From positions 6,448,001-6,512,000 of the forward strand of contig JAUKUA010000001.1 in the NCBI GenBank assembly GCA_030549175.1: 64,000 nt of DNA, given 5' to 3'. The DNA comes from Lasiosphaeris hirsuta (Eukaryota > Ascomycota > Sordariomycetes > Sordariales > Lasiosphaeriaceae). The translations under genes were made by a program, and so were the position numbers. Below are positions 44,780 through 56,762 of the stretch, one piece after another. The notes under the pieces are model-generated. The model worked only from the letters and a program-made list of their open reading frames with translations. It was not told the DNA's origin and made no database searches. Position 1 is the first letter of the stretch; each line of letters begins with the position of its first letter.

Positions 44780-46469
44780 CTAGGCGGCAGCAGTCACAAC
44801 AGGAGCCGAGACCGGCTTGGGAGCCTCCTCAACAATGGGAGCAGCGACCTCAGGCTCGACGGGCTTGGCAGGCTCCTCGGTGGTGGGCTCGACAGCGGCG
44901 GTATCGGTGGGGGCGGCAGCCTCCTCGGTCTTCTCCTCAACCTTCTCGGTCTTCTTGCCCTTGATGGTAGCACGGAACTTGGAGAACCGGGAAGGCGACT
45001 TGGGCTTCTCGCCCTCCTCGTCGGAGGAAGCCTTGTCCTTCTTACCGAAAGCGCCGACAAAGGGGAGAGAGCTCTTGCGCTTCTCGCTCTTAGTCTCCTT
45101 CTTAGTCTCGCCATTGGTGGCAGGGACGGCCTCGACGGCCTCAGCAACATCGGCGGCAGGAGCAGTGACCTCAGTGGAGAGGGGCTCGGTGGTCTCGACG
45201 GCGGGGATCACGGGGGCGGTCTCGGCAACAGCCTCAGTGACAGGAGCCTCCTCAGCCGCAGTGGGCTCAGGGGACGCGACCTTCTTCTTGCCGAAGGAAA
45301 GATTTCCGAAGATGGACGCGCGCTTCGCCGGTGTAGGCTTAGCCTCGGTGGTCTCCTCCTTCTTCTCCTCAGCCTTAGGCTCCTCGACAGTAGGCTCGAC
45401 AACTGGGGCAGCAGCCTCGACGACGGGCTCTACGGCGGCCTCGACGTCATCAGCGATCTCGACGGCGGGAGCCTCAGCCTCGATGGCGGGCTCGGTCTTC
45501 TTCTCCTCCTTCTTGCCAAGGAAGCTGCCGAAAATAGAGGCGCGCTTACGGCTTGCAGAGCGGCGCTTAGGCTCCTCCTTCTTCTCTTCCTCAGCCTTGG
45601 ACTCATCAACCGTAGAGTCAACAGCGGGAGTGACCTCGGGAGCCGCCTCGGCGGCAGCCTCCTCGGTCACAGGGGCAGGCTCAGCGGCGGGCTCAGCGGC
45701 CTTCTCCTCCTTCTTGACAGGCTTGAGAGCTTCGAGTGTCTTCTTGTAGGTCTCGGTCTCGGTCACGGAAGCGGCAAGCTCCTTAGCCTCGGTGATCTTG
45801 GCCTTGAGCTGCGCAACCCAGGCATCGCGCTCAGCAGCAGAGCTGGCCTTGAAGGAGTGCTTATGACCCTTGGAGGTAAAGTGGAACTTGCTAGTGCCCT
45901 CGGTAGCGGGCTCAGAAGCTTCGGCCTGCGGAAAATAAGTTAGTTTCTAAATCGTATTTCCGAGAAGTGGATTTCCTACTAGCTGGATGGCACCTTGCGG
46001 GGCAGACTTGTCGGTCTTCTCGCCAAAGAAGAGCAGGCCTTTGCCAGTCTCGGCAGCCCACGCGGCAACGTGGTGGGCAACATCGACAGCCTTCTCAGGC
46101 TTGAAGGTAGGAATGGCCTTCACGTCAACAGGCTCGACTCCGAACCAGAAAAACTTCTTTGAGTGGATCAGGTTCCTGTGGAACAGGTCAGCTTCGATTC
46201 AAATGGCGAAGAAAAAATGCGACATACTTAGGGAAGTTGGCACCCTCGCCCTTGTGGGCGAGGCTGCCCTCCTCAACGGGCTTCTTCTCCTCCTCCTTGG
46301 GCTCCTCGGCAGCGGGTGCCTCAGCGGGCGTCTCGGCAACAGCCTCGGCGGCGGGCGCAGCGGCCTCGGCGGTGGGCGTCTCCTCAACAGGCTTTGTCTC
46401 GGCGGTGGTCTCGACGGCGGGAACGGTCTCCGCGGGGACCTCGATGGTCTTCTGTGTGGTATCGGCCAT
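44780..46469 (-). CDS. meu6: Meu6-like PH-domain protein with Ala/Glu-rich tail
   Basis: Three exons (46469-46228, 46175-45980, 45925-44780) give 527 residues. An acidic Ala/Glu/Pro N-terminus of about 70 residues is followed by a PH domain (about 72-190) split by both introns. It includes GEGANFPKNLIHSKKFFWFG, KGLLFFGEKT, KFHFTSKGHKHSFKA and the final helix ERDAWVAQLKAKI with the conserved Trp. The remaining 330 residues are low-complexity Glu/Ala/Val/Pro. A basic short motif recurs three times there: KRASIFGSFLGKK, KRASIFGNLSFGKKK and KRKSSLPFVGAFGKK. The PH domain resembles fission-yeast Meu6 and its filamentous-fungal relatives, probably acting at membranes. A role beyond lipid or partner binding cannot be given. 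Confidence 0.85.
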
Positions 46470-47266
46470 TTTGAATGTGGGGGGAAGCTGTAAAGCTGGG
46501 TATCAAAAGAGAAAGGAAATTGGGTATTGGGTATCACTTAAATTAGAGAGCAAGAAAAAAGGGAGCTAGCTCTTTATGCGATGAGGAGATCACGAGATGC
46601 TCAGGCACTGGTCTTCGAGACGCTGTGGGTAGGCTGGATGTGAGAGAGAAGAGAGAGAGGGAAGGTGGAAGAAGACCGCGTGATGGCGCCTGGGGGTACT
46701 TATTGCGGGAGGGAGGTGTTCGTTTTGCGGGCAGACTGGTGGACTGGGTGGGCTTTCGAAAACGGTAGGACTATTGTGCGATCCGGCCACCAGCCCACAA
46801 CCTGCCATCCGCACTGGTCTTGGTCTGGTCCCAGTGTGGTGCACTGCTCGAGCCGAAGTTGCCTTCCAGGTTGGCCCTGACTTGCGGGTAGTTCCCTTGC
46901 TTCCCTTGCTTTGCTGGGTGGTGCTCTGACGCCCTGGCTGGTTCCCAAAACGGGGGCCCTTGGCTCCTGAAGCTTCGTTTCCCCTTGGGCAGTCCTTGTC
47001 GGTGCTAGCTTCCTGGTCAGACAAAGGCGCGAGGGTCGGGCGCTGCTTGGTCAATGTCCAGTTGCTGGGAGAACACGAAATTGCTTCAACCGTTTTTGGA
47101 CAAGGATCGTGATTCTAGCATGCGTGCACGCTGCGAGACGCTGCAGCCACTGGGCAGCCACTTGAGCTCGGCACCCCACCCACACTGGGCTGCTCCACAC
47201 GCCGCACCGCACCCACCACTGGCCAGTGCGTCCTGGCCGCTGAGGTTCGTCTCTTCAGCCTGGGGG

Positions 47267-47294
47267 GTACTTGGGGTACTTCTGCCCCAAGTAC
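47267..47294. repeat. perfect 10-bp inverted repeat, GTACTTGGGG arms
   Basis: Left arm 47267-47276 and right arm 47285-47294 are exact reverse complements with an 8-base spacer. It could form a hairpin or be a dimeric protein-binding site. Confidence 0.8.
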
Positions 47295-50200
47295 TGACAT
47301 CTTGCTGCCGCGCTACTGCACCACGGCACGCCATTTGCTCACTTTGCTCTCTCCTTTCACAGCGCCTGGGCTCCTGCCCTGTCAGCAAGCCGTCTGCCTT
47401 CTGTCTGGCATCCCTCCAGCATCCGCCTGGCTGCCGCACGCGCCCATGTGACTTTAGTCGCGGGTAGCTTAATTAAAGAAAACGCTCCTCCTTGTCGATC
47501 AGGGCTCTTGCTGCATGTCGTCGATTTTGGCAGCAAGGACCACCTCGCATCGTGTGGATCCCGTCCATGGTTTACGGATTACCTACGTTTGATTCAAATC
47601 GTCAATGTCGACTTGGCAGTCTTCAAAGACCCTCGACACTGTCTGCTCTACTTTTCGCTTTTCGTGGCTCGAGGACGCATGCAGCAGTCCGCCATAGCCT
47701 GCCGCAGAAATGCTGTGTTCGCTCCTGCAATTTGTTCCAAGGTGTCCCGACGCCCAAGTGCCGGCCCGGCGTGCGTGCGTGATTCGGCGCCTGGCAGTGA
47801 CAATCACAAAGAGGTGCAATTCAACAGGAACCCGTCCCGGTGTGGGTACTTCGACCATTGGTACTCGTCTCCACTCGCGTAAAATTTGGTGCATCTGGTG
47901 CAGACGTTATCAATTTGTGAGGGTCCACTGTTTCCACTCGCCGTCCGCACTGGGGGCTCCAGCTCGCCCCAGGCCGTCAAAGAGGTTGTCACTCCACCAA
48001 TAGGTCATCTCCTTGTCATAAATCACCATTGCGGCCTGCCGAGCTCTGCTCACAAAAGCTGGCACGGCGGATAGGGGTCTGATTTATTTCTGCTGTGTTA
48101 GTGTCTACTCTAGTCACATCTCAGTGGGGCCGATCTCCGTCTCCAACACGGTGCCGGTTCCTGGTAAGTCGAGGGCCCCGTTTGTCTCGAACAGACGGCA
48201 ACAGACGGCACGGCGACCCTTTTTTCACTTTCGAGAGGCACAGCAAAACGGCCTGGGAAAGGGTCGGCTTGGCATCATCACGCATCTGGGCCGACCACCT
48301 CTGTGCGACATGGCATCAGATCCCCAGATGCCGCAAAGCAACAAAAAGGAGGCAGGCGCGCAAGCAGTTTTGTATGCTACACTAAACGAGCACCTGCGCA
48401 AGGTTATGCCGCCGATTCACAGTGTCAGATCATCCTGACATGCGAGGGCTCCACAGGGGCCACAGGAGACTGCCCGATGCAACACATCGCAACCTGGGCG
48501 CTCGGTCATTTTCAGGGCGACAACGCGCTGTGATATCTGAGCATTTTCGTTTCGAGGCTCTTGATGTGTCCGTAATAAATTCTCTTTCACGACAAACATT
48601 CCAACCCCTTGCCTTAGGTCTGCAACCCTACAAAACCATGGTCTGAAGTCGAGCACAGTTTTGCTGCATCCAGTAGCTTCACCAAAATGCTTTTGCATGC
48701 TTTTAGATTCCCAATCGCCTGTGGTTTTACCTGGCGCGGCAGTCACAAGTGCCTACCCCTTGTCCTATCCGCCGAAAAGCCGTCTGCCGAGAGCTCGCGG
48801 GTGGTTTTTGGCCTGGCTGCGATGTTGCAGCAGGCAAGCAGGGAGTTTCAAACAGCCCAGCCTCACCATCCGCCATCGGTCATTGATAGCCATGTCCGAT
48901 CAGCGCCTAGACTGTGGATTCAGACGTAACATGTGTGTCGGTCTAAGCACACGTGCGAGTGCCACCTCTAACCCACCACCACATTATCAAGATCTTGCTT
49001 CCTGTTTCTCAGCCCAGAGCAGCAGCTGCATCGACTGCACCGACTGCACTGCTCGGACACGATGTGTCTCTCGCCAGTCAGCATCAGCATCATCGACGCG
49101 GCGCTGCTGTTGGCCGTCGCTTCGCCCATCAGAAGCCTGTTGCAAGGCAGACTCGGCCACTAACCCCTCTCATGGCCTCTCTGGGCCGACTGGTTTCCGC
49201 ACATGCAACCACCATCGTGCAAATCGTCACGCATGATTCCTCGTTGCAGCTTGTCCCGGGTGGGGTCACGTTTGGAACAAAGTCTTGTCCCATCAATGGA
49301 CCGCGGCCACCCGTTGCAGTCCGGTGCAGCCCACCCCTCATCGTCGAGAGGATGCGCCGCCAGAGAGCATGACTGGGCAATGATTGGTCTTGACCTGTCA
49401 AACATGCGCAGTGTGGGCAGCATATGGGAGCATAGCCAACTCTTTTGGCGCCTTCGCTCGCAGCTGCCTGCATAGCGAGTTCGACATTTGCCTATATTCG
49501 TCCCGTAGTGACTTCTCCACCACCGGGGCATCATACGTCAACCATCGGAGTCTTGAAGTCTTTCAACGAACAGGAAGCGGCAGGTGGTTATCGCCAGGCG
49601 CCGTCGAGCGCATGTAAGTCGGCAGCTTCTCCCGGTGTGGCCTGGCTTGGCTCGTTTATGGATCATGGGCCATACAGCCGGCCGCCCGTGAGGCTCGCCC
49701 TCGTCTGCTTGGCCTGTTTGGCCTCCCTTTGCCTGCCTGATGGGATGCCCTTGACCAGCGGTCTCAGACCGACGGCCCGCTTTGCCTCTCTCGAACACAA
49801 GCGAACACATACAGCTCTGCCGAATGGGACGGTGGATGGGGGTTGCCACTGGGTGACTCTTTGTATACATGCGGTGTGTGTGCTTGGCTCGCATCTTTCC
49901 CCTCACCCACCAGCGCCCCGATGGTCACTCAACCATGTTTCAAAGCGGCTGCGCGGTCGACGGGGGTGACCAGGCTGGGCTGTCCTAGATCCTGCCAGGG
50001 TCCTGTCTCAGGAAGGAAAGAATCCATTCAACCATTGTCCACCTCGATAGCCTTTTAGACAGGTCTGGCTTGCTGGAATCTGCCGTGCCGCCTTGCCCTG
50101 GTCCAGCCTGACGACATGCTCGCTCTTCCTAAATGCCACCATCAGGATAAATTGCCAAGAATATACCAGATGGCTGGCTGAGCAACATCGGATGGTTTCA

Positions 50201-52314
50201 TCTATCTATGGCATCGATATTTTCCATGTCTCTATCCTGCCGTGGTGGTTCTCGTCCAACTCGAAGGGGGACTCAACTTTCGAGATTGTGTTGTTGGAGC
50301 CAGCTTGTGGGCTCATGGAACCTGAACTTTTTAGTTGAAGGGTCCCTGCAGACAAGCGCCTGGGGCAGGCATGGTATTCGCACGTGGGGCTTAGAGCCTG
50401 CATCCTCGCCAAGAACCTCGGGCAATAATGAAACGTCAACTGGCGTCTTGCTTGCCCGCTCTACCCACTCTGAACTGTTACGCACCACCCAACTACAGCG
50501 TGCTTTCAGAGGCATCCATGGCCTCCGTCGTGAGTCACGGGAGATTCGGAGACCACAGACAAAGAAACCCCAAGATGGCACCCAGGATCACGATTTCACT
50601 TTCTCGGATTGCGACATCTCGCAGCAGACAATCAATTCGAGGGACAAAGATGACGAAATACACCCCTCCATCCCCCTCGCTCGGGACTCGGGAGAGGTTG
50701 AAATTTCTACCAATACATTGGCCATTCTCGCCGAAAGGAACCAAGACCATAAACCTGACGCATGACTAGGAGAGGTAACCACATTGCCGCGAAAATAGGT
50801 ACCGTATGTACACCTCTACAACCGTGACAGCTGCTGGCCGCCCACCGCCCTTTTTCATCCCCTCGTATTGCAAACTTGTTGCCGGCTCGTCTAGGAGAGA
50901 CCAGGGCCAGATCTCGATCTTGCGATGGACTGATGGACGTCCGCTTCCCGTCTCTGCGACGACAACGGCGACTGCGACTGTGTGTCACTCTCCCATGTAT
51001 CTCTCAATTTCTCACCAATCCAATCCTGCCCACCACACCGTCGACGATCCTTTACCGATCTGTCTCCTCTGTCCTCCGCTCGCCATCCCGATGTAAGGAA
51101 ACCCCCCGCTTATTTTTTCTCTTGCGGGCTCTACGAATATTATCCCAGACTCTGCCGGTCCCGTGAATTTTCCTGGTCGAGCCCCTCTCTATCATATGCT
51201 CCTATCTCCACGGCGTTGTTTCCATTCTGGCTTACCGGCTTTGCATTCACCTGACCTCAATGTTTTTGCCCCCCGTTTCTCCATCTTCCTTAAACGTTCA
51301 TGCATTGCATACAATCCCCTGTCTTGCTGCACAGAGACGGGGCAACTGACTGCTCTGCAGCCAACTCTCTCATCTTTTCTTCCTTGTGCTGTCATCCTCC
51401 CGCACCTTATCTTATCTAGTGTACATGCGCCATGTAGCCATGTATGTAGATACGTGGGTACCTAGGGAGCAACGAAAGATCAGGAGAGGATCACGTTCTC
51501 TGGTGATCGCTCCCCAAGCGGGAGTTGGGTCCTGTTTTACTAGGAGAGGGGGCAAAAAGGCGGGGTGATCGCCCTCACAACTTCGTCAAGCAGAACAACG
51601 GCAAACCAACGAGTTTTCCCGACTGCGTCGTGCGGCCGTCAAGAGAAGCGGCTGCACAAGCTGCTAGCCCGGAGGTTGACCACAACAACGCACGCGACCT
51701 ATTTGACGCTGCGGTAGTGCGGGGAAAGTATGTGTTTTTGGTGTGTGCATTAGCTGTTCTGTGTGGGTGTGGGCCATCCCGTTGGGGGCTGTCTGCCTAC
51801 CTTATCCAAGTAGGATATCTCACATGGTTGAGGGCGGGTTGGCGGTGAGCACCTCCTGGGTGTGAGGACAACTAGTAGCTCGCACAGAAAGCCCAGGCGA
51901 AAGGGCCGGATGTGCAGTGCAAAGGGAAAAGTCGACCAACGTCTTTTGCTTTTGCCAATAGCGTGCAGGAGGCTTATCTGAACTGTGCTCCGCCCTCCGG
52001 CCGCCTCTTCCCCTCAAGTCGGCAGGCTCGAGTTGCCCCTGTGGTTGTGTGGTTGTGGTCGGCCAATATGCCCGTGAGATGATCGTCCCCAACGGCACGC
52101 CAGGTTTGATCGGAAAGTGCCATATGACCACCATGCCCGCCCAGTGAGAATGGGGCCACGACCCCGATTGGTGCGCCGTGTATGCACTTATCGGAGGAAT
52201 AGAGGCCTGAGATTGCCGACCGACGTGGAGGCTGGCGTCATCGTCATCCGAATATGGTTCAACGCTCGTTACTGGCACATACTAGTAGTAACAGTGCCGG
52301 ATTACCCCAGGTAC

Positions 52315-52328
52315 TACTTGCCCAAGTA
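52315..52328. repeat. short inverted repeat TACTTG-cc-CAAGTA
   Basis: Six-base arms with a 2-base spacer. Same core as the inverted repeat at 47267, 5 kb away. Confidence 0.7.
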
Positions 52329-54184
52329 CATGTTAGGGGCGTGTGTTTGCCCACCCTGGATTGCATCTACATGTCCTGCCCCATCCGTGACTGTAGGTAG
52401 GGTAGGGGTAAGCAGCGACTCCCAGACTCAGAGGGGGGCTGGGTTTGTTGAATGCCGCATACGACTTTTCCATGTCGCCGGTCCACAGTCGGACCAGACA
52501 CCCTCCCCCCCTCAGGCATCGGAAGTGGTGATGGTGGTTTTGATGCAGGAACGGGATCGGGTCGGAGTCAATGTGACGCGAGGGGTAGTGGTGGAGGTTG
52601 ATTGCCCTTCTTCAGCCACCAGCCTGGGTGCTTCTAGGTTGTGACAACTGGAGGTTGATGCCATTCTCCCCTTTTTAGCGTTTTGGACACCAGCTCCTGA
52701 TTGTTTGTGTACTATATAGTTAGTACCTTGGGTTGGGTGCGTCCCTTGACCTAGTGGGTGCTGCGCTTTCCGAGCTGGGTTATAAGTCTGTTAGTCTCTA
52801 CCAATAGCCAAGTATATCATACTGAAGTTGAGCGCCAATGTCTCCTGCCGCCTTGGATTTCGAGGTGCACCAGCCTAACTTGGAGTGATGGCATTTCCCC
52901 TCGTTCCCGTAATCTAATTTCTCACTGAAGTATTTTTTCGCCATCCGATTTCCTTAAAGTTAGCCCCGTTTAGCAAAGTCGTTCCAGTCTGGGCACATCA
53001 TCTCTCGACACCATAATGACCCCCCCTTCCCTCAAGACTGAAGGCAGCTGCGCAATTCCAACTTGCCCGTTCACAGTTTGGACTGCTTCATTCTCTTGGA
53101 ATTGGTCATCTTGTCTCGTCTAGTTGCTATCCTGGTGCTAGTTCGGCTTCCGAACCGTAATATCATGGCTGCTTTCTCCCTCGGTCAGCCTTGATCTGTT
53201 TGATTTCGGACGCTCGGGACTTTTCAAGGTCGTGGAGGGCTTTGACGGAGAGGCGCTGATATTCAAATCCGCATGGCATGGTGGCTCGAACGAAGACAGC
53301 TGGGATGAGTTTGAGTGATATAGCTGGCCCCTTCCGACTTTAAGTGCTCCGACTCGGCTCGGCGCGGCGGTCCCACTTCAGACATCAGACGGCGGCCGGG
53401 GCGCCATTCGACCGGCATTGTGCTCCAGATCTTATCCATACCATTGTGTAAATTGTCTGAATAGGGCGGCATCGCCAGTGAATAGTCGCTTGTTCACGGA
53501 ATCGAGGCACAGACCGCCCTCTTTTTCCTTTTAAATTCTCGCTCCCGATCCCCACTCTCACCTCCAACCTTTCCCTCTCACAAAGCAAACTGCTTTGCAG
53601 CACACGCCTTGCTTTGGTCTTCTTGCTCCCGCACATCCTGATCTCAAGGAAAGACCAGTACCCTCTTCCTTGACACGCAACAATCGCCACAGGCACTCCA
53701 ACATCGGCCACTGGCAGTGGTTTATCACGACTCCAAGGTATGTGGCAATTCTGAATGTTATCACAGCTTCCCGTCGAGATGTGGTTAGGCTCAGCTCTGA
53801 AGATTCGGGGCATGGGCCGTGCTGAAGCGAACATCTTGGATTCCCTTTATGCCTGAACCTTAGCTGCACTGCACCTTCCCCGGGTCGTCTGTCCCGTCCC
53901 GAGCACCCAAGCACCCAACCAAACACCCGAGAGCTTGACTCACCCACATACGAGTCCAGAATACAGAGAACACAAGGAATACAGGGAATACAGCGACGGG
54001 CAGCATCTGCTACGGCACGGACACTGCGCTGGGCCATTCTTTTACCCCTTCCTGCCTTTTCCCAAGCGCTCACTTGGCTTTGCTTCACACATTTTTCTGG
54101 ACCCTTCGCTTATACGTCATTTCTCAGGCATCCCACTCTCCTCTCCTCCTCACTTCCTAGTACAGCTCCTAGTACTTGGCCAAG

Positions 54185-56762
54185 ATGGCGAGAAACAGAA
54201 GAAACAACGGCAATGGCCAGCGAGCTGCTGGCTCTAGTTCCGGCTCTGGTTCCGGCTCTGGTTCCGGCTCTGGTTCTAACCAAACCAAATCGCCGCAGCT
54301 AACGAGTCCAGGCTCGGCCTCATCCAAGATGGCCCAGCTAGAACTCCCTGAGGGCTACGTACCACCCAATAAGACCAAGAATCCTAAGAACAATCCCAAC
54401 AAAAGCCAAAGGCAAAAGGCCAAGAACCAGCCCGGTCAGCTAAGTCAGCCTAGGATGGCTGGTCGCGCCCCTCGTGTTGAGATCCCGAAGCCCTGGGAGA
54501 TTGATACGTCGTATACTGGCACGGACAAACCCCTGACCGGGCTTACGGGCTTGCGCCAGCTCACGTACAACTACAACCGACAGTGGCCCTCGTTCAGCGT
54601 GAGCGATGACAAGGCTGGCGACGAGCTCGCCAAAGAGCTGACCAAACAGCGCCGTGCGGCCTTGCCGTTTCTCTACAAGGACTGTTCGCCTGAACTGCTG
54701 GAGAAGCTGAAGGAGAGATACGAGGCCGCCGGTGAGTTGGACCTCTTCGAGAGAAGACTGGCTGCGCGCTATGTGCCTCCCAATAGTCGTCTCATTTTTG
54801 CTGTAAGTCATTTTGACCTCCAGTCAGTCCCATCAGTGCTATGCTGACGCAGCCTAGTCCCCCCTCGCGTCTGGCAGCCAGGATACCTGTACTTTCTCGC
54901 CCAAGAATGACGACAACCCGCTCATTCGGTTCCTGTCCATGCCCGAGTTGGCCACCCGTCTGCTGAAGCTCCTAGCCCCCAGCATCCGCGACCTGGCTTC
55001 GCTGGCTGCCGTCTCCCGCGGCGCCGCTGTTGTGACGGCTCACAACATGGAGCTCTGGGATGTCGAGACGGGAAGCTTCTTGACCGACGATGACCGTTTC
55101 CAGCCCCGGACGGGCTACAATGGCAAGGTGGTCGAGAACCAGGGTGTGCGCGCCAACATCCTCGTCATTGCGCCCATGGGCATCAGCGAGACCAATGATG
55201 AGTCGCCGTACCTCGCTGGCTGGTCCATCATGCAGAACCTGGTCCGTGGCTTTGTCCACATTCGCAACAGCTTCCGCGACATCATCATCGACCAGCTGCC
55301 CTGTTTCGACACCCGCCTATTCGAGATGATGGTCCAGACCATGCCGAATCTCGAGAGCGTCGGCATCTCGCGCTGCCTCCTCCTTGACGTCAGCAAGCTG
55401 AAGCCGCTGCTGGAGATTGTCAAGCAGCATCCCCAGAGTTACCCAAAAGGTAATGCGCGCCACATCCGCCTCGACTTTGCCCCCTACTTTTTCGAGGGCC
55501 CCAGCCATAGTCAACGTGTTGGTAGCTTCGGCGTAACCTACCACGAGCCGACGTTCCATGTCCCTAGGGCTATTTTTGGCTCCATCCTCCAGTGCGAGCG
55601 CCTTGCTCGCGAAGTCGGCATGGACTTGCTGGGCGAAGGCTCGTCTTTCTGGCGCTTCGTTCGCCGACTTCCCGGCCCTGATGCGCTCTGGGCTATCAAG
55701 GCCCGCGATGCCATCGTCACTCGGGACCGCGACCTGGCCAGGGCCAAGAAAGGCTCGGCGCCAGGCCGCGCCCAGAGGGTAGCCGAGGCTCTCGAGACAT
55801 TTGCCGACAACATCACCGCGGCAGTGGCTGGAGATAACATCGAGCCTGTCCCTCTACCGTATCTGGCACAAGCTCAGTTAGACCTAGATCGCCACGCTTA
55901 TGGCTACTGGCGCAGAGAGAAGGAGTGCGAGCGCTGCCATCACATCTTGCTCCACGGTTTCTTCAATTTTCATGTCAAGATCTGCTACCCCTGCAAGATG
56001 CAGATGTTTGTCGACACCATGGACACGAGTCACTTCCGCTACCGCATCCAGGGCGCTCTCAACTACTGGATCGGCGACCTCGATGTGACCAAGTCGACGC
56101 TCATGGAGCTCTTGGAGGGCGTGGGCCGAGAAAATGCTCTGGCAAGGGCCGTTCTTGCCATCAAGGACACCGATAATGCGTTCAACTACCACCTGCGATT
56201 CCCTACTGGCGGTTTCGGAGATGAACTAGCCGCCTATCCCGAGCTGCCCAACGCCTCGCGCGAAGGTGCTTCACTGCGCCGTTGGATGGTGCGACAGGGC
56301 GGGATTCCCGCTACCGACTTCCGTCAAGGCGGTCCTCAGCGACGGCACCCGTGCCACGAACAGATGTTGCCATCCATGCTCATCCACGAAAAGCATGGCA
56401 CCGAGTCAGCCAACCACTTCCGCCAGCGGTGGCAGTGGTCGCCTAGGACGGAGGAGGTTCTGGCCGAGGCCCTCCGTATAAGCCGTGGTCTTGAGGACCC
56501 CAGCCCGCACGACCTCAGCCAGTACCTGGCACGGGCTCGCGGCAATGACGAAGAGCTTCGCTTTGCCATGAGGCTGGAGTATCGCGACCAAAACCAGTAT
56601 GACTACAACGTCCACCTGCACCATTACAGTCGCATTGAGGTCATGGTCTTCTCGGACATAGGTCCTGGTCAGCGTTCCTACAACCTCGACAAGATGATCG
56701 AGGAGAGAAACCGGCGGGATTCGAGCCTCCATCGCAGGTACCATGATGGCAGAACGGTCTAA
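54185..56762 (+). CDS. F-box-like protein with CxxC...CxxC zinc motif, function unknown
   Basis: Two exons (54185-54802 and 54858-56762; intron GTAAGT...TAG, 55 nt) give 840 residues. The N-terminal 110 residues are basic and low-complexity, with a Gly-Ser run coded by a 12-base tandem repeat. After the intron, FLSMPELATRLLKLLAPSIRDLASLAAVSRG has the length and hydrophobic pattern of an F-box, though weak. The middle part (IDQLPCFDTRLFEMM, MPNLESVGISRC) looks like a leucine-rich or F-box-associated region. Around residue 600, CERCHHILLHGFF and CYPCKMQM form two CxxC pairs about 22 residues apart that could bind zinc. This pattern is common in uncharacterised sordariomycete F-box proteins; a role in substrate recruitment to SCF ligases is inference. 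It is convergent with RAD50. Confidence 0.75.
54230..54277 (+). repeat. in-frame 12-bp tandem repeat, four units, coding Gly-Ser
   Basis: Units of GGCTCTGGTTCC (the first with TAG for TGG, the last ending TTCT) code a Ser-Gly run. Length is a multiple of three, so copy change keeps the frame. Confidence 0.95.

Larger units (their letters stand above)
46470..54184. other. 7.7-kb gap between divergent genes, no gene recognised
   Basis: This is the longest gap in the window, between the starts of the PH-domain gene (minus) and the F-box-like gene (plus). Many frames of 100-190 codons exist, but they overlap on both strands and lack domains, consistent splice sites or codon bias. Scattered GTACTTGGG-type motifs and short inverted repeats are present. 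The right end (53500-54180) is CT-rich, as a leader would be. It could hold non-coding RNA or large regulatory regions; the sequence does not decide. Confidence 0.5.

Noticed and set aside
44817..45749. 310-codon Ser/Ala/Gly-rich open frame on the plus strand
   Set aside because: Mirror of the Glu/Ala-rich tail of the PH-domain gene; low complexity, no start signals.
50208..50765. 185-codon open frame in the 7.7-kb gap
   Set aside because: Its second half looks polar and protein-like, but there is no leader, no domain and an overlapping frame of similar length; too weak to call.
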